From the NCBI RefSeq assembly GCF_918797505.1, contig NC_092797.1:13281372-13345371 (forward strand): a DNA stretch of 64,000 nucleotides. The letters are read 5' to 3'. The stretch comes from Bemisia tabaci (Eukaryota > Arthropoda > Insecta > Hemiptera > Aleyrodidae). This document shows, in pieces, positions 57,367 to 64,000 of the stretch. A model generated the notes under the pieces. That model saw only the letters and a program-made list of their open reading frames with translations, did no database searches and was not told the DNA's origin. The position numbers and the translations under genes are program-made. Position 1 is the stretch's first letter. Each line of letters begins with the position of its first letter.

Positions 57367-58387
57367 CGCACTCCCGTTAAGATGGAATTAAACGATCGGA
57401 ATATGTTAGAAGGATAGGAAGGTTTACTTCGTTGGCAACAACTACGCCCTGAGCTTCCATAAGCAGATTTCTGGGAGCTTTCCTCACTCAGCGGTGGAAC
57501 GGCGCTTTGATGCAAATCGACCTTCATTCCGTATCATAGTTGCCAGACTCTCCCGAAAATCAGCATTTTTCTTTGTAACTTAAAGTAAAATGTGGGAATT
57601 TGACCACACCATTCGGCAACTGGTGGAAGTTCTGAGCTAATTCCCCTTTACCACTGCAAATCCCCCCGATATTAAAAGTTGTGCGTTGAGGAACTAAACG
57701 GCCCGTAATGTTGCTCTGCAATGCGACTCTGTAGCCGCACACGGAGAAAAATTTTTATTTTCACAGACGTTATTTAGGCTAAACCGGGAGAAGAGAAGGG
57801 GGGGGAGGAATAATTGTGTAGGAAGCATACTTTTGCTTGAGAGAATACATAGATAAAATACAAGGAGTGAGGATAAGAGGCAAAATAGAGAGAAAAAAAA
57901 ACCACACACACACACACACATGGGTAACAACAACAAAAATCACATCCACCACCACACCAATGATGACAACAACCTTTGACACCACTCTCCACCTTTTCCA
58001 CCACCAACCGATACGCATCGTCCTGAAAAATCTATGAAACTGACGTAAACTTGTAAAAAATTGTCGAAAACAGCCCTCAGAAAGATTAAACTTTAAATAA
58101 GTGGGGAACATTCACTTCTATTTCCCGCATTCTCCTCAAATGACACCTCTGTTTCAATCTTTTCACTGATAATTTAGTCCATTCTAAGCATTAAATCTTC
58201 TGTGATACGCTGCGCTAAAGCGTTTGGAATTGAGGAAGAACCTATCGTTAATTTACGCTGATAGATTCATTGAGCCTCCTTTCTTGAGAGTTTTGTCTGA
58301 TTTACAAATACAGGCTTCTCGTTGAAACCGACCGCTCATCACATAAATTGATGATCCTTATATGGCTTACAAACTTGAACATGATTT
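57367..58387. other. Non-coding stretch with (CA)n
   Basis: A short CA microsatellite lies at 57902-57919. The frames around it are low-complexity. No gene seen. Confidence 0.4.
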
Positions 58388-58524
58388 GGACCTCATTTTG
58401 CAATAAGGAACCACCATTTCTGGCTCATTTTAGAAACAACATATATGCCATTGGTTTCCTTATGCAGGAAGGTTCTTTTATGGGGGAGCCAGAGATGGTG
58501 GTTCCTTATTGCAAAATGTAATCC
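58388..58524. repeat. O-family foldback, copy 2
   Basis: GGACCTCATTTTGCAATAAG and the inverse GGATTACATTTTGCAATAAG, with ACCACCATTTCTGGCTC. It is related to the copy in protease intron 1. Confidence 0.8.
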
Positions 58525-58999
58525 ATTTGATTCCGACCAAGTTCCACCAAAACATATACCTAACGACCCTGAAACATTCAGCTTTATATGTGTGCTTTCA
58601 CCTTTATGTTAAAAGAATAGCTTCAAAGATTTTATTTTGAAGCAGCGCAAACTTTTTTACTTATTTTTTTATTTTTATTTTTTAACATCTAAGACTAACA
58701 ACGTTCAAGTGGATTCAGACAGGCTACAACTTGTTTAAAGAAAAGTTTATTGCTTAGTCAAAGGAACATGGAAATGTACTCGGTTTCTCCCAGCCATCCT
58801 GAACCAGTCGATGGAATGCAAACTATTACATTGGATTGTAAAGGTTACGGCAGGAAGCCTCTTGAAAATATTGCTGCTGTAAGACGGGAAAAAATGTCCT
58901 AGAGAGGGAAGAAAGAGACTCAGGAAAGGAAGAGTGAAGGAGAGGCAGTGGTAGGAGCAAATGAGGTTTTCAGAAAACTCTAGATGACACGGTAGCACC
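58525..58999. other. Non-coding stretch
   Basis: Nothing recognised. Confidence 0.35.
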
Positions 59000-59170
59000 G
59001 TATACCGAAATTTGGAAACTTTTGATTCCTGATAACGGTGGCACGACGCACGAACTACGTTTGAAAGTTTGTGTTAAGGGAATTCAATCGTCAACCCTTG
59101 GCGCAGTCTGCATCTCGTCATAGCTTGGAAATGTTTTCTTTGACGGAACAAGAGGCTCTCTGAGAGAACT
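59000..59170 (+). repeat. Z repeat, copy 2
   Basis: GGAAACTTTTGATTCCTGAT and GGCACGACGCACGAACTACG, aligned to 54085-54310. Confidence 0.5.
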
Positions 59171-61086
59171 GCAGGCAAATAAATTGAACTTTTTGAAACT
59201 TTTCGGATTGTTCTCACCTTGTACATTCCGTTTTATTTTCCCTTGGTGCCTCTATGTTTTGATTAAAAAAAGAAGATAGATAAAGGCAGTCAAAATCTGG
59301 AGGTATATGGTGGAGAAAATTCAAAAAGTTACAGAAATAATCCTCGATCATGCCAGACCCCACTGTAGTTATACATGGAACACCAGGTTGATGGCGATAA
59401 TAATTTAAGCGACTTAAAGACAACGCCTGAATGCAACTTTCCGTGATTGACGGATGTCTGTGTTGCATATCCACTTAACCGAAGGCTCACTGATTTGCTT
59501 CGCGATTACAAGAAAAAGCATCATCATTCATCGTGCCAAATAACTAGATTGATTTTATCAGAAAGGAACCAGCCCACATTTGCGAAAAGATTCAGTTAAG
59601 AATGTTCCTGAGCTCCTTCAGTCATTTAATTTCTCCTGGCAAAATCTAAAAGTCGAAAAAAAGAAATTATTTTATGAAAAGAGGGGTTGAAGTTAATTTT
59701 CTACATTGATCTTTGTGCAGGATTAAAACTTCAAACCTCTTTTCCTCAGTTTCAACTTAACGTGGGTTGGTCCAGCTGTAACTACTATCATAAGAAAAGA
59801 TTTTTAAATACACTTTTTTGCAATCTTATTCGCATTTAAATGTTAGAGTCACTGACTGCATAATTGTTTCCTGAATTCCTCATACATTCCTTCCACTTAT
59901 CCTTCAACATAGGATTTTAATGAGGTTTACACCTGTGAATTCATTTTCATAGAGGAAAACGAATAAAGCAAATTATAATCCACCAAGAGGAGCCTCGCAC
60001 TAGATACTATACGCACACTATTCTTTTTTTCCGGCGTAGGTGTGCAGTGTAGGAGTATGGTAATATCCTATGCGGTCGTTACAACGCTAGATTCCTCCGC
60101 TGTTCGAGACTTTAAGTTGAACCTCACTAATTTCATAAACGAGGGAGAATGTTAAGGTAGAGCTCTCTGAAAACAATCTCATTACTCCGTTAAACAATAT
60201 TACATCCATTAAAACTTTTTATTTTCACTCCGGAGAAAAAAAACTCGGGCGTTGAAAAACTGGATTTCCCCGTAAGAACACCTACGCAGAAATTTGAATT
60301 ATGACCGTGTGCATAACTAGTTCATGGTTATCTCACGTGAGTATCCGTTTTACATCTAAGTACCTACCTCTACAACAGCTTAATAATTTTATGTTTTCGT
60401 CCTCTAGCCAGTAGACTTCCTTAAATTAACATTATTGTTGCGTTCCAATTTTTTTTTTCGTCTCATTGGCTTGAGATTTGGAGGGAAACTGAATCATGAT
60501 GGAATTATCATCCTCACCTGAAATTTTGTGAGTATTTCTTTTTTATAAGTCAAGGGATTTGTACTGACAGACAGTTTCGAGGATTTATGTTGTTTGCTTG
60601 TCAAAAAAGTAAAACTTGAACGGAATTGCGGCAACTTGAAATGCAGTTCGCAGAATAGCCGCAGTTAAATTCGTCCATATGAATCCCACAAAATCTAGCG
60701 GGACAAAATGTCTGTAAACAAGAAAAAAAAAAAAAAAATCAGGGAAAACATAGATTAATTTTCATTTGCATCGTTCTAAAGTATACTTATCCTGAGTTTT
60801 TATTTCGAAGGAATCAAATATCTGTATACTTGCGTTGTTTTCCTTTGATCAGTTTTACCCCAGCCCTTTTCTCTTTTCCCATGGGGCGCGCTCTCAATGG
60901 ATTAAGCGAGTCCCTTAGTTTGCGGAGATGAAACCTTCCACTACTCTTGCAATAATCGTTGCTTTTCATTGCCTCCGCATTGGAATGCGCTGCACATAGT
61001 ATCTTTAAGTAATCACAAACGGTCTGTGCAAGATTGGAATCGTCGCACCAAGTGTTTTAGGGCGGTGTTTTAGCATGAAAAATCTA
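59171..61086. other. AT-rich non-coding stretch
   Basis: An I-like block (TGATTGACGGATGTCTGTGT) lies at about 59440-59475. A weak inverted pair GGAACCAGCCCACATTT / AACGTGGGTTGGTCC brackets 59564-59774. No gene seen. Confidence 0.35.
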
Positions 61087-61344
61087 CATCGACAGTGTAA
61101 GTCGGCAATCACATAACTCGTTTGCGGTGTTTGAAAATCTCCGTCTCTATAGTATTTTTTGGAGGAGAACAAATGACATCATTCCTTGAAGTTTATGCAG
61201 AATTTTCTTCACACGGAGAAGAAAAATCAAGGCAGTTTTAAAGAGTTGCCGTTGAGTAGTTTTCCGTTTAAAATATAAAGTATGACAGGAAGTCTGCGAC
61301 ATCACAAACCGAGTTATGTGATTGCCGACTTACACCGTCGACAT
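61087..61344. repeat. M-family MITE, copy 2
   Basis: CATCGACAGTGTAAGTCGGC to TACACCGTCGACATG. Interior nearly identical to copy 1. Confidence 0.85.
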
Positions 61345-61361
61345 GGAACTCCGCCGTATAT

Positions 61362-61850
61362 ATGGATATATGGATAAAAAGAAGGGCAAGAAGAAGCTTG
61401 AAGAGTGAAAAAAAGAGAGGTGAAAAGAAAAGTAACAAAAGAAAAAGAAAGAGGGAGAAGAAGAGAAAACGTAAGGAAAAAAAGAAGAAAAAGAGGAAAA
61501 AAACCAATGAGAGGAGGGAGCATGTAGGAGGAAGAAAGAAAGTAGTAGTAGTAGTAAAATAATTTTATTTTAAAGCGGTGCTTTAAGGAAAAATGAAAGA
61601 AATAAAGAAAGAAGAGGGATTGCTTTTCCTCTCTTTTTCTCGCTTTTCTCTCATTTTTTCCTTCTTTTCCTTTTTTTCACTCTTGTCCTTATTTCCCCTT
61701 GCTCTTCCTCCTATTCCTCATACTTTTTCTTTTTCTCGTTATTCTTTCACTTCTCACTTTTCTCCTTTTTTTCTTCTTCGCCTTCTTCTTCTTCTTCTTT
61801 TCACCCTTCTTTTTCTTCATTTCTTCGTCTTCCTCTACTAATTCTGCAAA
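61362..61850. repeat. Purine tract followed by pyrimidine tract
   Basis: 61371-61535 is almost all A and G on the + strand, and 61620-61845 almost all C and T, separated by about 85 bp with (AGT)n. Frames through them are low-complexity and not genes. The two tracts could pair or form triplex DNA. Confidence 0.7.
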
Positions 61851-61884
61851 CAGACTCAAATCATCACCAGCGATATCGTTCCCT

Positions 61885-62204
61885 TAGAGTCCCTTCATAC
61901 TGAGAGTTAAGATAACCCCCCCTCATGGCTGCCACATGCCACAAACGGGATTACAGATTACACAAATTGGACGTTTTTTATAATCTTTGATCAACCCATT
62001 CTCAAATTCCTTTCTCCGTTTCCTCTCTCATTCCGTTTCTTCCTTTCCAAACCCGTAATTCTCCAGTCCATTCCAGATTATAATCTTTGCAATTGGTGAA
62101 AATGTAATCTTTATCGCCGTTTGTGACACTGTGGAGGCCTAAAATACGGGAATCAATCAGAAATGGATTCATACTGTCTTAACTCTCAGTATAAAGGGAC
62201 TCTA
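61885..62204. repeat. B-family MITE, copy 2
   Basis: 320 bp, reverse of copy 1. CGTTCCC flanks it on the left at about 61877-61883 and on the right at 62205-62211, a likely 7-bp duplication. Confidence 0.8.
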
Positions 62205-62211
62205 CGTTCCC

Positions 62212-62599
62212 GGCGGCAACAAGACCAGAGAATCTAAATCCCCGGGAGATTTGGCAAGCGGGCCGGGGGACCGGCGTCTACGAGCCCGGAAGCCGGGACG
62301 AGGCGGATGAAAAGGGAAGTGACACGGCGCGAGTGACGTGTGAGCATTTTTGGGCGCTTCGCTTTCCGGTTCCCGATCCCGGGCCCGCGTTTCGTGTTTT
62401 GGGTAATAAGCCTCCCGCCTCCCGCCCGGCCCGGCCCGAGCGGCGCAGCGTCTCCGCGAAAAATGGGTCACGCGTATTGACATTGGCACAATTCTCGCGC
62501 CCGCGACAATGAACATGGACCAAGGGCACCACTTTTCGTGAAACGCGTCCGGCTTCGGCCACCGCCACCGCCCCGCGAAACGACCGAAGACGCCGCCAC
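62212..62599. other. CpG-rich patch
   Basis: GC-rich sequence with overlapping frames on the - strand and no domain recognised. Its right edge (CCGCGAAACGACCGA) is repeated between the two A copies that follow. Confidence 0.45.
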
Positions 62600-62823
62600 A
62601 CAGTGAATCGAGTCAATTAAAGAGGTCGGACATGAAATTTTTGACAAAAACTGTGAATTTTAATGCTTATTTCGTCACATTTGAAAGTTCACGGGGCGCG
62701 CTAATGAAAATTTCACGAGGAAATCAATGAAGCCACTTTTAGATCCTCAAAGTTTTGTACGGACGGAGTTATAGGCGATTAAAGTTTCCAAGCTTTGTTC
62801 AACCTGTCTTATTGACTCGATGT
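62600..62823. repeat. A-family MITE, copy 6
   Basis: ACAGTGAATCGAGTCAATTA to TATTGACTCGATGT. The right end lacks the CCAC of the terminus. Confidence 0.8.
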
Positions 62824-62872
62824 GCGCCACCGCGAGAAACCGGAACCGCGAAACGACCGACGACGCCGCCAC

Positions 62873-63105
62873 ACAGTGAATCGAGTCAATTAAAGAGGTC
62901 GGACATGGAATTTTTGACAAAAACTGCGAATTTTGATGCTTCTCTCGCCACATTTTGAAGTTCACGGGGCGCGCTAGTGAAAGAAAATTTCACGAGGAAA
63001 TCAATGGAGCCACTTTCAGAACCTCGAAGTTTTGTACAGACGGAGTTACAGGCGATTAAAATTTCCGAACTTTGTCCAACCTGTCCTATTGACTCGATCC
63101 ACTGT
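62873..63105. repeat. A-family MITE, copy 7 (tandem with copy 6)
   Basis: Complete ends. The flanks CCGCCAC and GCGCCAC match at six of seven positions. The unit including CCGCGAAACGACCGA and GACGCCGCCAC is duplicated, so copies 6 and 7 arose by a tandem duplication of about 275 bp, not by separate insertions. Confidence 0.8.
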
Positions 63106-63149
63106 GCGCCACCGCGAGAGCCCGGACCTCGACCATCGCCGCCTTGGAC

Positions 63150-63215
63150 AGAAACCGCGGAAGAACGCCATATGAGACTCCGGACGTAGCCAAACTTCCT
63201 TTGATAAAATGCGAA
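63150..63215. repeat. C-family end fragment
   Basis: CGGAAGAACGCCATATGAGA then CTCCGGACGTAGCCAAACTT. No right end found. Confidence 0.5.
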
Positions 63216-64000
63216 TTCTGAGAAAACTCGGCCTTTTCCGGACAAAAGAACGTTACTCCATTCAAAGATATCAAAATTGACTCAAACGATTCAATTTTTT
63301 GCAAGAATGAACCTAAGCAATTTTTGTCCAAAAATGTTCCGATTCTTGCATGGGATCAGATGTTAAATTAGTGAAATTTGCAGTTAGGAATGCTGTAGAA
63401 TACACAGTCGAGATGGGTCTGTTTCATGCAAGAGATACAGCCAAATAAATATTCCCTGTACGGGTAAAATCACACGAAAATCAAGTTGGGCGCGTTAAAA
63501 AAGTCGGGAATCTATTCCTTTGGCTCGCAATCATTAGTTTATAACACTTTTTTTCAAGCTTCCCGGCAGTTTTTTCAGTCACCGCCGACCAAGTTTGTAC
63601 AGGTCAGAGACCACGTAAAGTTGCCGTCTGCTCGTTTCCAGTGAATAAAAAATTGCCCCCAGCCGCAGAAAATTTGAAAAAGTGTGTTCCAAAATATACA
63701 AATTGCGTACGAAAGCGTGGAATCCGGAGCTTTAGAATAAGCCTATCGTGCCATTTTACCTCTAAACAGTCTATTCATACGATTGTAGCTCTTGCGTGCA
63801 ACAAACCCAATCCATGAACATGAGTCGGGTATGAAGCACCTCTAAGATCAGAGACAAGGATTTTGACATGACGTCACAGTCATGGTACTCGTCTCTGTAA
63901 AAATAGAATTACACATTATAAAGGGAAAAAACTCATATGGAGTAAAGTTTTTCTTCTAGTGTTACGATCTTTGGAGCAACACAAGTTGCGTATCCTTTTT
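63216..64000. other. Non-coding stretch to window end
   Basis: No gene or repeat recognised. Confidence 0.35.

Noticed and set aside
61268..61887. Lys/Arg-rich and Phe/Leu-rich frames
   Set aside because: They are translations of purine and pyrimidine tracts.
62202..62616. Two overlapping - strand frames of over 100 codons
   Set aside because: Compositional frames in a CpG-rich patch that overlap B and A element ends.

Overview
This is a eukaryotic nuclear window, very probably from an insect. It is AT-rich with GC-rich patches, it has introns with GT...AG borders and an insect-type TATA/TCAGT core promoter, and it is packed with short non-autonomous DNA transposons. There are no operons, no bacterial genes, and no rRNA or tRNA that I can recognise. 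The repeat load and a cathepsin-F-like protease fit a sap-feeding hemipteran such as a whitefly. That species guess is inference from memory, not shown by the sequence.

One gene is solid: a seven-exon papain-family (C1A) cysteine protease on the + strand, coding bases 7926-12880, 374 residues. It has a signal peptide, an ERFNIN-type inhibitory propeptide, the full Gln/Cys/His/Asn catalytic set and cathepsin-F-like motifs. Two oddities stand out: Phe in place of the usual Gly two residues before the catalytic Cys, and an acidic C-terminal tail. Four isolated exon-like segments (16848-17085, 28311-28406, 45055-45177, 51747-51866) are reported only as weak candidates.

Almost everything else is dispersed repeats. 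The main families, named here for convenience, are: A (about 235 bp, ends ACAGTGGATCGAGTCAAT, about 7-bp target duplications, seven copies); B (about 315 bp, ends TAGAGTCCCTTTATACTGAG, two copies); C (about 250 bp, ends CTGCCGTGCTAAGGAA, TA-flanked, ten copies plus a fragment); FB, D, E and a fourth type (palindromes sharing a GTGAGCCCTG...CAGGGCTCAC core or outer arms but otherwise differing); F (415 bp, two copies in opposite orientation, rich in GGTAATTTTACC); G, R and X (short elements at or near TA dinucleotides); J; M; N; O; P (elements around a 75-bp perfect or near-perfect hairpin); S; Y (hAT-like, two copies with different 8-bp duplications); and a 1.6-kb Mutator-like element with a 9-bp duplication and arms built of iterated GTCCAC motifs.

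Layout: 1-7450 repeats; 7785-13590 protease gene, with O, C and D elements in its introns; 14.4-20 kb a CpG-rich candidate exon followed by degenerate tandem repeats and nested J/G and U/F insertions; 20-26.7 kb Mutator-like element and C/S/D/E elements; 28-36 kb GC-rich patches, J, I, A and K elements and a possible promoter at 35.6 kb; 37-49.5 kb dense, often nested C/A/FB/H/M/N/P insertions; 49.5-61 kb mostly unremarkable AT-rich DNA; 61-64 kb purine/pyrimidine tracts, B and a tandem A pair. Nesting gives relative ages: G is younger than J, A4 younger than C9, FB4 younger than H1, S2 younger than P4, the P3 insertion younger than N, P2 younger than the Mutator-like element, and F younger than a local duplication whose empty copy preserves the exact target.
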